64,000 nt of DNA from Sphingomonas sp. Mn802worker (GCF_000382485.1 NZ_AORY01000001.1:281739-345738), one strand, 5' to 3'. Positions 1-8,722 are shown, counted from the stretch's first letter. The notes: generated from the letters alone by a model not told the origin. A program made the numbers and translations.

Positions 1-2
1 GG

Positions 3-473
3 GTCGCGCCCAGCGCCGACGTTATCGGCGATGTCACCCTGGGTGAGGAGGTCAGCGTGTGGTTCCGTGCCGTGATCCGCGCGGACAACACGCCGATCCC
101 GATCGGCGCGCGCAGCAACGTGCAGGAAGGCGCCATGCTCCACTCCGATCCCGGCTCTCCGCTGACGATCGGCGAGGACGTGACGATCGGTCATCACGCG
201 ATCCTGCACGGCTGCACGATCGGCGACCGCGTGCTGATCGGCATGGGCGCCACCGTCTTGAACGGCGCGGTCATCGCGGACGATTGCCTGGTCGGTGCCG
301 GCGCGCTGGTGACGGAGGGCAAGACCTTTCCACCCGGCAGCCTGATCGTCGGCAGCCCGGCCAAGGCCGTCCGCCAATTGGACGAACGCGCGATCGCGAT
401 GCTGAAGGTGTCGGCCGCCCATTATGTCGAGAATGGCCGCGCCGCCGCGGCCGAGTTGGAGGAGGTGAAATAG
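3..473 (+). CDS. Gamma carbonic anhydrase family protein (5' partial)
   Basis: The reading frame is open from the window edge, so the true start lies upstream and about 155 C-terminal residues are seen. The protein shows the isoleucine/valine-rich hexapeptide periodicity of a left-handed beta-helix, followed by a short C-terminal helix. Three histidines, one in LHSD and two in GHHAILHG, match the metal ligands of gamma-class carbonic anhydrases, which work as trimers and interconvert CO2 and bicarbonate. Many such proteins (the YrdA/PaaY type) have no proven physiological substrate. Family assignment is firm; activity is inferred. The gene is followed 40 nt later by a flavoprotein gene on the same strand. 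Confidence 0.88.
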   Translation, partial: VAPSADVIGDVTLGEEVSVWFRAVIRADNTPIPIGARSNVQEGAMLHSDPGSPLTIGEDVTIGHHAILHGCTIGDRVLIGMGATVLNGAVIADDCLVGAGALVTEGKTFPPGSLIVGSPAKAVRQLDERAIAMLKVSAAHYVENGRAAAAELEEVK

Positions 474-513
474 CGCGCTGGACAGTAGCGGGCGCGTCTG
501 CATAACCGGACTT

Positions 514-1488
514 ATGTCGAAGCCTGCGATCCTCTCCCGCCTGCGCCTGCCGATCATCGGTTCGCCGTTGTTCATCATCTCGGGACCCGAACTGGTGATC
601 GCGCAGTGCAAGGCCGGGATCGTGGGCTCGTTCCCGGCGCTCAATGCGCGGCCCGCGACCATGCTCGACGAATGGCTGCACCACGTGACCGAGGAGCTTG
701 CCGCACACAATCGCGCCAACCCCGACCGGCCTGCCGCGCCCTTCGCGGTCAATCAGATCGTCCACAAGTCAAACGACCGGCTGGAGCAGGACTTGGCCGT
801 CTGCGCCAAATGGCAGGTGCCGATCACGATTACCTCGCTCGGCGCGCGCGTCGAGGTCAACGACGCGGTGCACGGCTGGGGCGGGATGACGCTGCACGAC
901 GTGATCGACGACCGTTTCGCGCGCAAGGCGGTGGAGAAAGGCGCCGATGGCCTGATCGCAGTCGCCGCAGGTGCCGGCGGCCATGCCGGGCGGACCTCGC
1001 CCTTCGCGTTGGTGAGCGAGATCAGGCAATGGTTTGACGGGCCGCTTGCCCTGTCGGGTTCGATCGGCACCGGCGATGCGGTGCTGGCGGCCGAGGCGAT
1101 GGGAGCCGACTTCGCCTATGCCGGTTCGATCTTCATCGCGACCGAAGAAGCGAACGCCGACGACGCCTACAAGCAGGGGATCGTCGAGGGTCGCGCCGCC
1201 GATATCGTCTATTCCGACCTGTTCACCGGCGTGCACGGCAATTACCTGCGCGGCTCGATCCAGGCCGCGGGGCTCGATCCCGACAATCTGCCCGCGGGCG
1301 ACTATAAGACGATGAACTTCGGTGGCGGTGACAATGCCGGCAAGGCGAAGGCGTGGCGCGACATCTGGGGATCGGGCCAGGGCATCGGCGCGATCGACAA
1401 GGTCGAGAGCGTCGCCGCGCGGGTCGATCAGCTCGAGCGCGAATATGTCGCCGCACGCGCGCGTCTGGGGCTCGCCGCCTCCGCCTGA
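514..1488 (+). CDS. Nitronate monooxygenase-like flavin (FMN) oxidoreductase
   Basis: This 324-residue protein has the TIM-barrel pattern of the NAD(P)H-dependent flavin oxidoreductase/nitronate monooxygenase family. The N-terminal PIIGSPLFIISGPELV stretch and the central AAGAGGHAGR motif, which carries the family's catalytic histidine, are both present. Length is normal for the family. Such enzymes bind FMN and oxidise alkyl nitronates, or act as 2-nitropropane dioxygenase or enoyl reductase-like proteins. The true substrate cannot be told from sequence. It may be co-transcribed with the carbonic anhydrase gene upstream. The next gene is convergent. Confidence 0.85.
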   Translation: MSKPAILSRLRLPIIGSPLFIISGPELVIAQCKAGIVGSFPALNARPATMLDEWLHHVTEELAAHNRANPDRPAAPFAVNQIVHKSNDRLEQDLAVCAKWQVPITITSLGARVEVNDAVHGWGGMTLHDVIDDRFARKAVEKGADGLIAVAAGAGGHAGRTSPFALVSEIRQWFDGPLALSGSIGTGDAVLAAEAMGADFAYAGSIFIATEEANADDAYKQGIVEGRAADIVYSDLFTGVHGNYLRGSIQAAGLDPDNLPAGDYKTMNFGGGDNAGKAKAWRDIWGSGQGIGAIDKVESVAARVDQLEREYVAARARLGLAASA

Positions 1489-1507
1489 CGGCTTGAGACC
1501 GACCCGC

Positions 1508-1969
1508 TCAGAACGCGGTCGCGAGTCGGTCCAACATCACGCGTGCCGGGCTTGTACTCGGCAAGCTATGCTCCTGTGCGGCATCCAGCCGGGCGACGCG
1601 GCGGTGCAGGTCGATGCTGCCTGCGATCATGCGCTGCGCCTCGATCGGCAGATCGACCGCGACAATCGGCTCGGTTGCGGGGGCTTCCCCCAACCGGCGT
1701 GACGGCTCGGTCGCCTGTGCCGCCGACAACTCGCCCGCCAGCACCGCGCGCTGTGTCAGCAGCCAGGCGATGACATGCATCAGCCGCGTCGTGACCTTGA
1801 GCGATTCGCAGCTGAACGACACACGTGTCATCGGCGACAGCATCTCGCGCTCCAGCCGCCCGATCTCGTCGAAGTAACTGCGCGCTTCGTCGGCGAGCAA
1901 CATCGCCTCGACATAGATCGAATCGATCAGCCGGCGATGGATGCGGTCGTCGGGAAATCGGTGCAGCAT
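1508..1969 (-). CDS. DUF1465 / RcdA-like protein
   Basis: A 153-residue, mostly helical, soluble protein. The central part (VEAMLLADEARSYFD, then CESLKVTTRLMHVIAWLL) matches my memory of the alphaproteobacterial DUF1465 family. That family includes Caulobacter RcdA, an adaptor that helps deliver the cell-cycle regulator CtrA to the ClpXP protease. Whether this copy does that job is an inference from the family. The gene sits next to YdcH-like genes, an arrangement I associate with sphingomonads. No signal peptide or membrane segment is seen. Confidence 0.75.
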   Translation of the reverse strand: MLHRFPDDRIHRRLIDSIYVEAMLLADEARSYFDEIGRLEREMLSPMTRVSFSCESLKVTTRLMHVIAWLLTQRAVLAGELSAAQATEPSRRLGEAPATEPIVAVDLPIEAQRMIAGSIDLHRRVARLDAAQEHSLPSTSPARVMLDRLATAF

Positions 1970-2051
1970 GATTCAGGCTCGTGCCATAGCGCGCGGGCGG
2001 GCACCATCGCGCGATCGTCGGGCGCTGCGGTGGCGCAGTATCATTTCGGGA

Positions 2052-2246
2052 TCAGGCGATGCTGTCGGGCATCAGATAGTCTTCAAGCTCGCTGATCTCG
2101 TCGCGAAGCCTGAGCTTGCGTTTCTTCAACCGGGCGAGTTGCAGCTGATCGGGCACGCCGCCCGCGAGCGCAGCGATCGCGCTGTCGAGGTCACGATGCT
2201 CGATCCTGAGCAGGTTTAGCCGCGCGAGAATATGCTGTTCGTCCAC
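2052..2246 (-). CDS. YdcH-like (DUF465) small helical protein
   Basis: A small basic coiled-coil protein of about 64 residues ending in the typical DUF465 pattern ARLKKRKLRLRDEIS. I place the start at the GTG giving VDEQHILARL, because the residues added by the upstream ATG (2270) are not family-like and a G-rich ribosome-binding stretch precedes the GTG. YdcH proteins are widespread and short, with no settled biochemical function. The gene lies between the RcdA-like gene and a divergent second YdcH paralogue. Confidence 0.75.
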   Translation of the reverse strand: MDEQHILARLNLLRIEHRDLDSAIAALAGGVPDQLQLARLKKRKLRLRDEISELEDYLMPDSIA

Positions 2247-2442
2247 CCGCTTACGCCCCCCTGCCCGCATCGTTGCGCACTCGCACGCTTCTTATAGCCT
2301 GCGCGCGTGCGCTTGTGCAGCAAATCGCACCTCGTCGCAGCTACACCGCGGCCGATCGTTTGAACGTGATTTGTCACGAGACTTTCACACGATTTGGTGG
2401 TTCACTCCCTGGTCTCATTCAACCACGAAGGAGGAAAGAGCG

Positions 2443-2601
2443 ATGCAGACTGCGTATGTGCAGGCACTTGAGGCGAAGCACGCCACACTCGACCAACGCA
2501 TTCACGCCGAGTCGCAGCGACCCATGCCGGACGACACGGTGATCGCGGAGCTGAAGAAGCAGAAGCTGCGGTTGAAGGAAGAGATCATCGCGGCGCATTG
2601 A
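2443..2601 (+). CDS. YdcH-like (DUF465) small protein, second copy
   Basis: A 52-residue protein starting MQTAYVQALEAKHATLDQ and ending with a charged LKKQKLRLKEEI helix. The start at 2443 is fixed by a strong GAAGGAGGAAAG ribosome-binding site a few bases upstream. The C-terminal motif is nearly the same as in the paralogue encoded divergently at 2052-2246. Function is unknown, as for the family. A GC-rich hairpin follows the stop codon. Confidence 0.8.
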   Translation: MQTAYVQALEAKHATLDQRIHAESQRPMPDDTVIAELKKQKLRLKEEIIAAH

Positions 2602-2611
2602 CCGCCCGCGC

Positions 2612-2640
2612 GGCCTGGCGGGGGCGATCCGCCGGGCCTT
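2612..2640 (+). terminator. Probable rho-independent terminator after the second YdcH gene
   Basis: A 10-bp stem (2612-2621 with 2629-2638, including one U-G pair) has a 7-nt loop and is followed by only two T residues. It starts 10 nt after the stop codon. The short T-run makes its strength uncertain. Confidence 0.5.
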
Positions 2641-2662
2641 GCCGCCGCGTTGGAACGAGCCG

Positions 2663-4072
2663 CTACCGTTTCATCTGCTGCGCAATCCCGCGCCTCGTCG
2701 CCGCGCCATAGGGCGGCGTCAGTCCGGCGAGCTTCGCGACATCGATCCTCGGTTGCCGGTACACTGCCTTGGTGTGACTGAACGTGCGGAAGCCGTCACG
2801 TCCGTGATAGCTGCCCATCCCCGATGGTCCCACGCCGCCGAAAGGCAGATCCTCCATCGAGACGTGAAAGATCACGTCGTTGATCGTCACCCCGCCCGAA
2901 ATCGTCCGATCGAGCACGCGACGCTGCTCGCACTCGTCCTCGCCGAAATAATAAAGCGCCAGCGGGCGGTCGCGGCGGTTCACCTCGTCGATCGCGCCGT
3001 CCAGTGTCTCGTAGCGCCGGATCGGCAGGACGGGGCCGAAGATTTCCTCCTGCATCAGCGTCATGTCGTCGGTCACGTCGCGCACGATCGTCAACGGCAT
3101 CTTGCGGCTGTTCGATGCGGCGAAATCCTCGTTCGCCGGATTGACCACTTCGACTCGTGCGCCTTTCGCGCGCGCGTCCTCGATCCAGTCGGTCAGTCGC
3201 TGATGATGGCGATCGTTGATGATCGCGGTGTAGTCGGGGTTCGCCAGCAGCGTCGGATACATCGCTGACGCCGCACGCCGCAGTCCGTCGACGACCGCCT
3301 GCTCCTGCTCCGCTCGCACCAGCATATAGTCGGGCGCGAGGCAGATCTGCCCTGCGTTCAGCATCTTGCCGAGCGCGACCCGCTCGGTTGTGCGCGTGAT
3401 GTCGGCGCTTTCTCCCACGATCACCGGCGACTTGCCGCCGAGTTCGAGCGTGACTGGCACCAGGTGATCGGCGGCGGCGTGGAGGATGTGGCGCGCGATG
3501 CCAGTCGCGCCGGTGAATAGCAGGTGATCGAACGGCAGCGCGGCAAAGGCGGCACCGATCTCTGGTCCGCCCTCGACGAAGGCGAGCTCCTCGCCCGCGA
3601 AATATTGCGCGGCGATCTCCGCCATCAGCGCGCCCGTCGCGGGCGTGAACTCGCTCAGCTTCACCATCGCGCGATTACCCGCCGCAAAGATGCCGGCAAG
3701 CGGCGACATGACGAGGTTCACGGGAAAATTCCATGGCGCGATCACGCCGACCACACCCTTGGGTTGATACTCGACCGCGGCCCGCGCGCCCAGCAGCCCA
3801 AGCGGAAATTGCACGCGACGCTTTTCCGGGCGTGCCCATTCGTCCAGATGCTTGATGGCGTGGCGGATCGGCGCGATCGAACTCGCGACGTCGGTCATCA
3901 TCGACTGTTCGCGGCTGCGATGGCCGAAATCCTCTGACAAGGCGTCGCACAGTCGAGCGGCATGGTCCGACACCATCGCCGCGGCACGCGTCAACCGATC
4001 GCGGCGAACCGACAAGGGTTCCGGGAGTGCCGCGGTGAACGCGGAACGCTGAGCCTCCAACAGGTCACGCAT
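2663..4072 (-). CDS. Coniferyl aldehyde dehydrogenase-type NAD(P)+ aldehyde dehydrogenase
   Basis: A 469-residue aldehyde dehydrogenase. The general-base glutamate lies in TLELGGKSP (about E210) and the catalytic cysteine in NAGQICLAPDY (about C244), with IAPWNFPVNL in the cofactor-binding region. The short N-terminus and the LAPDY context fit the class 3/coniferyl-type branch, which oxidises aromatic or medium-chain aldehydes and may be membrane-associated. The start at 4072 is preceded by GAGGGAGAGGT; the open frame continues upstream but is not ALDH-like. It is the last gene of a leftward run after a prepilin peptidase and a small secreted protein, with a 23-nt gap. Confidence 0.88.
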   Translation of the reverse strand: MRDLLEAQRSAFTAALPEPLSVRRDRLTRAAAMVSDHAARLCDALSEDFGHRSREQSMMTDVASSIAPIRHAIKHLDEWARPEKRRVQFPLGLLGARAAVEYQPKGVVGVIAPWNFPVNLVMSPLAGIFAAGNRAMVKLSEFTPATGALMAEIAAQYFAGEELAFVEGGPEIGAAFAALPFDHLLFTGATGIARHILHAAADHLVPVTLELGGKSPVIVGESADITRTTERVALGKMLNAGQICLAPDYMLVRAEQEQAVVDGLRRAASAMYPTLLANPDYTAIINDRHHQRLTDWIEDARAKGARVEVVNPANEDFAASNSRKMPLTIVRDVTDDMTLMQEEIFGPVLPIRRYETLDGAIDEVNRRDRPLALYYFGEDECEQRRVLDRTISGGVTINDVIFHVSMEDLPFGGVGPSGMGSYHGRDGFRTFSHTKAVYRQPRIDVAKLAGLTPPYGAATRRGIAQQMKR

Positions 4073-4095
4073 TACCTCTCCCTCTTCCCATCGAT

Positions 4096-4536
4096 TCAGC
4101 TCGCGCAGCCGATCATCCCCGCGAGCGGCATGATGACACCGTCCTTGCCCGCACGCTCCACCAGCAGCGTCGCATCGGACACGATCGCCCCCTGCGCCAG
4201 ATCGGCGCGACGCGTGATCGTCATGGTAAGCGTCGCCGCGGTGTCGCCCGCAACGTAGCGCGCCTGATCGGCGAAACCGAGGTCCGCCGCCGACTTGCCC
4301 GATGCGCGCGCGTAATCGCGCACCTGGCCGTCGAGCGCGATCCGCAGCGTGCCTGGGTCCGCGACGGCCATCGCAACGAGCGTCCGCGTCGCGCCGGTGC
4401 TGAACAGATAGGCGGCGCAGCCCTTGGCGGGCAACGACTGCCGCCCGATCCCGCCGATCGGATAACCGTCGATCGAGGACGGCAGGCGCGGATCGGCGGC
4501 GGCGAGCGCGGGCGCGAGCAGGAACGCGAAGATCAT
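4096..4536 (-). CDS. Small secreted protein of unknown function
   Basis: A 146-residue protein with a short signal peptide (MIFAFLLAPALAAADP, cleavage likely after the AAA region). The mature part has two cysteines (in AKGCAAYLF and at the C-terminus, MIGCAS) that could form a disulfide in the periplasm. I do not recognise a domain. The ATG overlaps the stop codon of the upstream prepilin peptidase gene (ATGA), so translation is probably coupled. That context hints at a link with the peptidase or secretion machinery, but nothing in the sequence proves it. Confidence 0.65.
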   Translation of the reverse strand: MIFAFLLAPALAAADPRLPSSIDGYPIGGIGRQSLPAKGCAAYLFSTGATRTLVAMAVADPGTLRIALDGQVRDYARASGKSAADLGFADQARYVAGDTAATLTMTITRRADLAQGAIVSDATLLVERAGKDGVIMPLAGMIGCAS

Positions 4537-5300
4537 GAGGCGAGGAGTACCATGACCAGCCACGCCGGGTAAGCCGCCAGCCCGAGGAAGGTGCCGAACG
4601 GCAGCGCCGTATCGGCCGCGATCGCTCGTCCCCGCGTCGACTGGAACAGCGCAACGCCTAGCCCCACCAGCCCGGCGAGCAGCAGCACCGCGGGCAGCAT
4701 CCGCCAGCCAAGCCACAGACCGATGGCACCGAACAGCTTCGGGTCGCCGCCGCCCAGCCCCTCTCGCCCGCGCACGCGCCGATAGCCCTCCCCAACAAGC
4801 CACAAGGCCGCAAACCCGCCTGCACCGCCGATCAAGCGGTCGGCGAGCGGCGGCGCACAGAAGGTCGCGCTGCCAAGTCCGGCGAGCGCGAGCACCGCGA
4901 CCAGCGGGTCGGGCAACCAGAGTTCGGCCGCGTCGAGCGCGGCGAGCGTCAGCAGCACCCACCCGAACACCGCGCCTGCGACGCCCTGCGAGCCCGGCGC
5001 CGCCAGCATCGAGACCACCCCGATCGCCGCACAGCCAAGCTCGAGCCCAAGATGGCGCGGATCGATCGTCTGGCCACAGGCGCGGCATCGTCCGCGTGCG
5101 ACGACCGCGCTGACGATCGGGACCAGCTCCCACGCAGCCAGCGTTCGACCGCAACCGTCGCAAACGGAGCGCCCGCGCAGCACCGAGCGACCTTCGGGCC
5201 AGCGCACCACGATCGTCGACAGGAAGCTGCCCGCGATCGCTCCGCCCACGCCGCCCAGCATGCCGAGCAGGGTCGTCGATCCGCCCAGCATGTCGAACAT
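4533..5300 (-). CDS. Prepilin peptidase / N-methyltransferase (A24 family)
   Basis: A 255-residue, hydrophobic, multi-pass inner-membrane aspartic peptidase that would trim and N-methylate type IV prepilins or type II pseudopilins. Two CxxC pairs (C47/C50 and C72/C75), typical of the bifunctional N-terminal domain, are present. The two catalytic aspartates match D123 (in ALDAAELWLPD) and D186 (in GLGGGDPK). The start at 5300 has a GGAGG site upstream; the longer open frame is not family-like. No pilin or general-secretion genes lie nearby, so its substrate system is elsewhere. Confidence 0.9.
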   Translation of the reverse strand: MFDMLGGSTTLLGMLGGVGGAIAGSFLSTIVVRWPEGRSVLRGRSVCDGCGRTLAAWELVPIVSAVVARGRCRACGQTIDPRHLGLELGCAAIGVVSMLAAPGSQGVAGAVFGWVLLTLAALDAAELWLPDPLVAVLALAGLGSATFCAPPLADRLIGGAGGFAALWLVGEGYRRVRGREGLGGGDPKLFGAIGLWLGWRMLPAVLLLAGLVGLGVALFQSTRGRAIAADTALPFGTFLGLAAYPAWLVMVLLAS

Positions 5301-5417
5301 GTCCTCCGCTTCTCCGCTTGCCGCCGCCCTATGGCAATCGCGCGATCCATATCTTAGGTGCAGTGCAGCAACCAGCGTCGGCACGACATAGGCCGACCGT
5401 CCAGCAGGAGCATGTCC

Positions 5418-6605
5418 ATGGCCACCGATCCCGTCGTCATCCTATCCTATGCCCGCACGCCGATGGGCTCGATGCAGGGCAGCCTTGCGGGCGCGAGCGC
5501 GCCGCAACTGGGCGCAACCGCAGTGAAGGCGGCCGTCGAGCGCGCCGGCGTGAGCGCGGAGGCGGTCGAGCGCATCTACATGGGCAACGTGCTGTCCGCC
5601 GGCCTGGGCCAGGCGCCCGCGCGGCAAGCTGCGATCTTCGCCGGGCTGGGCGAGCATGTCGAAGCGACCACGCTCAACAAGATGTGCGGATCGGGGCTGC
5701 AGGCCGCGATCATGGGTGCCGAGGCGCTCGGTGCCGGCTCGATCGACCTGCTCGTCGCCGGCGGCATGGAGAGCATGACCAACGCGCCCTATCTGTCAAA
5801 GGCGCACCGCGGCGGCGCACGCATCGGGCACGATCGCCTGTTCGACCACATGTTCCTCGACGGGCTGGAAGACGCCTATGAGCCCGGCAAGGCGATGGGC
5901 GTGTTCGCGGAGGAAACTGCGCAGGAGTATCAGTTCACCCGAGAGTCGCAGGACGATTTTGCGATCCGGTCGCTCGAGCGCGCGCAGGCGGCGCAGAAAT
6001 CGGGCGCATTCGACCGCGAGATCGTCGCCGTAGAGATCACCGGTCGCAAGGGCACCACGACGGTCAGCCTCGACGAACAACCTGCCAAGGGTGATGTCGC
6101 CAAGATTCCGACGCTTAAGGCTGCATTTGCCAAGGACGGTACGATCACCGCCGCGAATGCCTCGTCGATCTCCGACGGTGCGGCGGCACTTGTCATGACG
6201 CGGCTGTCGGTTGCCGAGCGGCTGGGGATCAAGCCGGTCGCACGCGTCGTGGCCCACGCCGCGCACGCGCACGCACCCGCGCGCTTCACCACCGCGCCGG
6301 TCGCGGCGATGCGCAAGGCGCTGGAGCGGGCCGGCTGGAGCAAGGACGAGGTCGACCTGTTCGAGGTCAACGAGGCGTTCGCCTGCGTCGCGATGATCGC
6401 GATGCGTGACTTGGGCCTCGATCACGAGAAGCTGAACGTCAACGGCGGTGCCTGCGCGCTGGGTCACCCGATCGGCGCATCGGGCGCACGTGTGTTGGCG
6501 ACGCTGCTGGGCGCTTTGGAGAACCGCGGTGAGAAGCGTGGACTCGCCTCGCTGTGCATCGGCGGCGGCGAAGCCGTGGCGATGGCGGTCGAACTGATGA
6601 ACTGA
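5418..6605 (+). CDS. Acetyl-CoA C-acetyltransferase (thiolase)
   Basis: A 395-residue thiolase joining or cleaving acyl-CoA with acetyl-CoA. The nucleophile is C90 in NKMCGSG, the histidine is H350 in GHPIGASG, and the second cysteine is C380 in CIGGGEAVA. Length and motifs fit the biosynthetic/degradative acetoacetyl-CoA thiolase group (PhaA/AtoB-like). I chose the ATG at 5418 because AGGAG at 5406-5410 is 7 nt away; an in-frame ATG at 5412 is too close. It stands alone, ending at a strong bidirectional hairpin. Whether it serves fatty-acid breakdown or polyhydroxyalkanoate synthesis cannot be told. Confidence 0.92.
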   Translation: MATDPVVILSYARTPMGSMQGSLAGASAPQLGATAVKAAVERAGVSAEAVERIYMGNVLSAGLGQAPARQAAIFAGLGEHVEATTLNKMCGSGLQAAIMGAEALGAGSIDLLVAGGMESMTNAPYLSKAHRGGARIGHDRLFDHMFLDGLEDAYEPGKAMGVFAEETAQEYQFTRESQDDFAIRSLERAQAAQKSGAFDREIVAVEITGRKGTTTVSLDEQPAKGDVAKIPTLKAAFAKDGTITAANASSISDGAAALVMTRLSVAERLGIKPVARVVAHAAHAHAPARFTTAPVAAMRKALERAGWSKDEVDLFEVNEAFACVAMIAMRDLGLDHEKLNVNGGACALGHPIGASGARVLATLLGALENRGEKRGLASLCIGGGEAVAMAVELMN

Positions 6606-6610
6606 CCTGA

Positions 6611-6640
6611 CCCGCGCTCCCGTTGGATCGGGAGCGCGGG
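6611..6640. terminator. Bidirectional intrinsic terminator hairpin
   Basis: A perfect 12-bp GC-rich stem (6611-6622 with 6629-6640) and a 6-nt loop lie between two convergent genes, six bases after the thiolase stop and directly abutting the stop of the MBL-fold gene. The T-run on either side is short. Confidence 0.6.
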
Positions 6641-7519
6641 TTATCGCCGTTCGGGCTGGAAGGCGTAACCTGCGCCCGAACGGACGACATAGCCGACACC
6701 CGGATAGGGAAAGTGCCCGGCGAAGATGCGCTGGTGTGTTGCCGCCAGTTGCGCAAGTTCGGCAACGCGCGTCCGCTCGCCCTGCGGTTTGTCGCCATCA
6801 TATTGGATCGGCCACGCCGGCTGCGCGAGCGAGACGACCGCGCTATGCGCCAGGTCGCCGATGACGAGCAGGCTCTGCTTGCCCGAGGTGATCCGATAGC
6901 CGCTGTGTCCCGGCGTGTGACCGGGAAGCGCGACCGCGATGATCCCCGGCAAAACCGTCGCGCCCGGCTCGAAGGTAGTCACCTGCGCCTTGATGGCTGG
7001 CACCACGTCCATGCCGCGACCCTGCTGGATCGACTGCCACTCAGGTGCGGAGAGGTGCACGACCGCCTTGGGAAAGGCAGGCTTGCCGTTCGCATCGCCC
7101 AGCCCGCCGACATGGTCGGGGTGGCCGTGGGTGATCAGCACATCGGTGATCTGATCGGGGGCGACCCCGGCCTGCGACAGGCTTTGCATCAGCGTTCCGC
7201 CGACCTTCGGACCCAGCCCGGTGTCGATCAGCACTAGCCGGCCCGGCAGCCTCACCAGCAGTTGATCAACGCCGAGTGTGATCGAATCGGCCGGCGCGTC
7301 ACGCGTGCGTAGCACCTGCGCCACTTCGGCCGGGGTGTGGCCGAGGCCGAACGTCTTGCCGTCGTTCGGCACCACGTTGACCGCATCGCGCAGCGACACG
7401 ACCTCCACCGCACCGACACGGAACGTGGTGGCCGCCGGTCCAACCGCGCGCGGCGCGGCGGACACCGCAACCGCGGCGAAGGCAGCGCCGAGGGCAAGCG
7501 AGGCGAGCGGGCGAATCAT
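6641..7519 (-). CDS. Secreted MBL-fold metallo-hydrolase
   Basis: A 292-residue protein with an N-terminal signal peptide (about residues 1-22) and the metallo-beta-lactamase zinc motif HGHPDHVGG (H131, H133, D135, H136). Further metal-ligand candidates are in ALPGHTPGHSGY and GDLAHS. It would act in the periplasm. The pattern resembles the class B3-like or lactonase-like MBL proteins annotated only as MBL fold hydrolases. Substrate is unknown and a beta-lactamase call is not justified. A GAGG site lies upstream of the ATG. Confidence 0.85.
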   Translation of the reverse strand: MIRPLASLALGAAFAAVAVSAAPRAVGPAATTFRVGAVEVVSLRDAVNVVPNDGKTFGLGHTPAEVAQVLRTRDAPADSITLGVDQLLVRLPGRLVLIDTGLGPKVGGTLMQSLSQAGVAPDQITDVLITHGHPDHVGGLGDANGKPAFPKAVVHLSAPEWQSIQQGRGMDVVPAIKAQVTTFEPGATVLPGIIAVALPGHTPGHSGYRITSGKQSLLVIGDLAHSAVVSLAQPAWPIQYDGDKPQGERTRVAELAQLAATHQRIFAGHFPYPGVGYVVRSGAGYAFQPERR

Positions 7520-7587
7520 GGAAAGCGTCCTCTGAGTGGTGTCAGAGACGGAATGACCGAGCCGCGCGCGCGTTCCCGCTTGCCGGA

Positions 7588-8667
7588 TCAGGCGAGCACC
7601 GGCTCGCGCCAGCCATGCGGATCGGGCGCGCGCCCGCGCTGGATCGCGTTCAGCGTGTCGAGGATGCGCTGCGTCGTCTGACCCGTCGCGCCACTGCCGA
7701 TGGTGAATTCATAACCCGGCCCTGCCGCGCGGCCGATCGGCGTGACGACCGCGGCGGTGCCACAGGCGAAGCTTTCGACCAACCGCCCGCTCGCTGCATC
7801 GTCGCGCCATTGCTCGATCGAGTACATCTCCTCGCGCACCACCATCCCTTCGTCGCGCGCGAGGCGAAGGATCGAGTCGCGCGTGATGCCGGGCAGGATC
7901 GTGCCGGTCAGCGGCGGTGTCTGGATCGAGCCGTCATCGAACACGAAGAAGATGTTCATGCCGCCCAGTTCCTCGATCCAGCGACGCTCGGCCGCATCGA
8001 GGAAGACGACCTGATCGTAACCGCGGCGGATCGCCTCCTGCTGCGCGACGAGACTGGTCGCGTAATTGCCGCCGCACTTTGCGGCACCAGTGCCGCCTGC
8101 GCCCGCGCGCGTGTAGTCGTGGCTGACCCACAGCGACACGGCGCGCGCGCCGCCCTTCCAATATGCGCCGACCGAAGAGGCGAGCACCATGTAGATGTAC
8201 TGCGCCGCCGGTTTGACGCCCAGGAACACCTCCGACGCGATCATGAACGGGCGCAGGTAGAGCGAGCCCTCCGCGCTGGTCGGGATCCAGTCGCGGTCGG
8301 TCTTCACCAGTTCGTGGATCGACTGGAGGAACAGCTCGTCGGGCAACTCCGGCATCGCCATGCGGCGCGCGGAGGCACGAAACCGCTCGGCGTTCGCGCG
8401 CGGGCGGAACAGCGACACGCTGTCGTCCTCCTGCCGGTACGCCTTCATGCCCTCGAAGATTTCCTGTGCGTAATGGAGCACGGCCGACGCCGGGTCCATC
8501 GTCAGCGGTGCACGCGCGGTGATGCGGCCGTCGTGCCAGCCCTGCTCCTCGTTATAGAACAGCACCGCCATGTGATCGGTGAAGACGCGCCCGAATACCG
8601 GGTCCACCAGTCGCGCGGCACGGTCCTCGATCGAGACGGGGGTAGGGTGACGTTCAAGCGCGAACAC
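7588..8667 (-). CDS. ilvE: Branched-chain amino acid aminotransferase
   Basis: A 359-residue PLP enzyme (fold type IV) that transfers amino groups between glutamate and the keto acids of leucine, isoleucine and valine. The active-site lysine lies in the conserved AAKCGGNYATS segment. The LYLRPFMIAS and GGMNIFFVF stretches also fit the family. I place the start at a GTG (VFALERHP) because GGAGG lies 7 nt upstream and this matches the usual N-terminus; an upstream ATG would overlap the divergent regulator. It is divergent from a MarR-type gene, with an inverted repeat between them. Confidence 0.9.
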   Translation of the reverse strand: MFALERHPTPVSIEDRAARLVDPVFGRVFTDHMAVLFYNEEQGWHDGRITARAPLTMDPASAVLHYAQEIFEGMKAYRQEDDSVSLFRPRANAERFRASARRMAMPELPDELFLQSIHELVKTDRDWIPTSAEGSLYLRPFMIASEVFLGVKPAAQYIYMVLASSVGAYWKGGARAVSLWVSHDYTRAGAGGTGAAKCGGNYATSLVAQQEAIRRGYDQVVFLDAAERRWIEELGGMNIFFVFDDGSIQTPPLTGTILPGITRDSILRLARDEGMVVREEMYSIEQWRDDAASGRLVESFACGTAAVVTPIGRAAGPGYEFTIGSGATGQTTQRILDTLNAIQRGRAPDPHGWREPVLA

Positions 8668-8691
8668 AGGGGTTCCTCCAGTTCTGATCCG

Positions 8692-8709
8692 CCGCAAAGC
8701 GGGTTGCGG
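8692..8709. promoter_or_regulatory. Inverted repeat in the ilvE/marR divergent promoter region
   Basis: CCGCAA and TTGCGG arms (6 bp, perfect) are separated by 6 nt between the two divergent start codons. Size and place fit an operator for the adjacent MarR-family protein, which bind short palindromes as dimers. This is inference only. Confidence 0.35.
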
Positions 8710-8722
8710 ACGGTTATGGGCG

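Noticed and set aside
2365..2378. CGTGA-TTTG-TCACG inverted repeat before the second YdcH gene, resembling a CRP/FNR site
   Set aside because: The spacing is wrong for CRP (4 instead of 6 between GTGA and TCAC) and the arms do not match FNR; kept only as a short inverted repeat.
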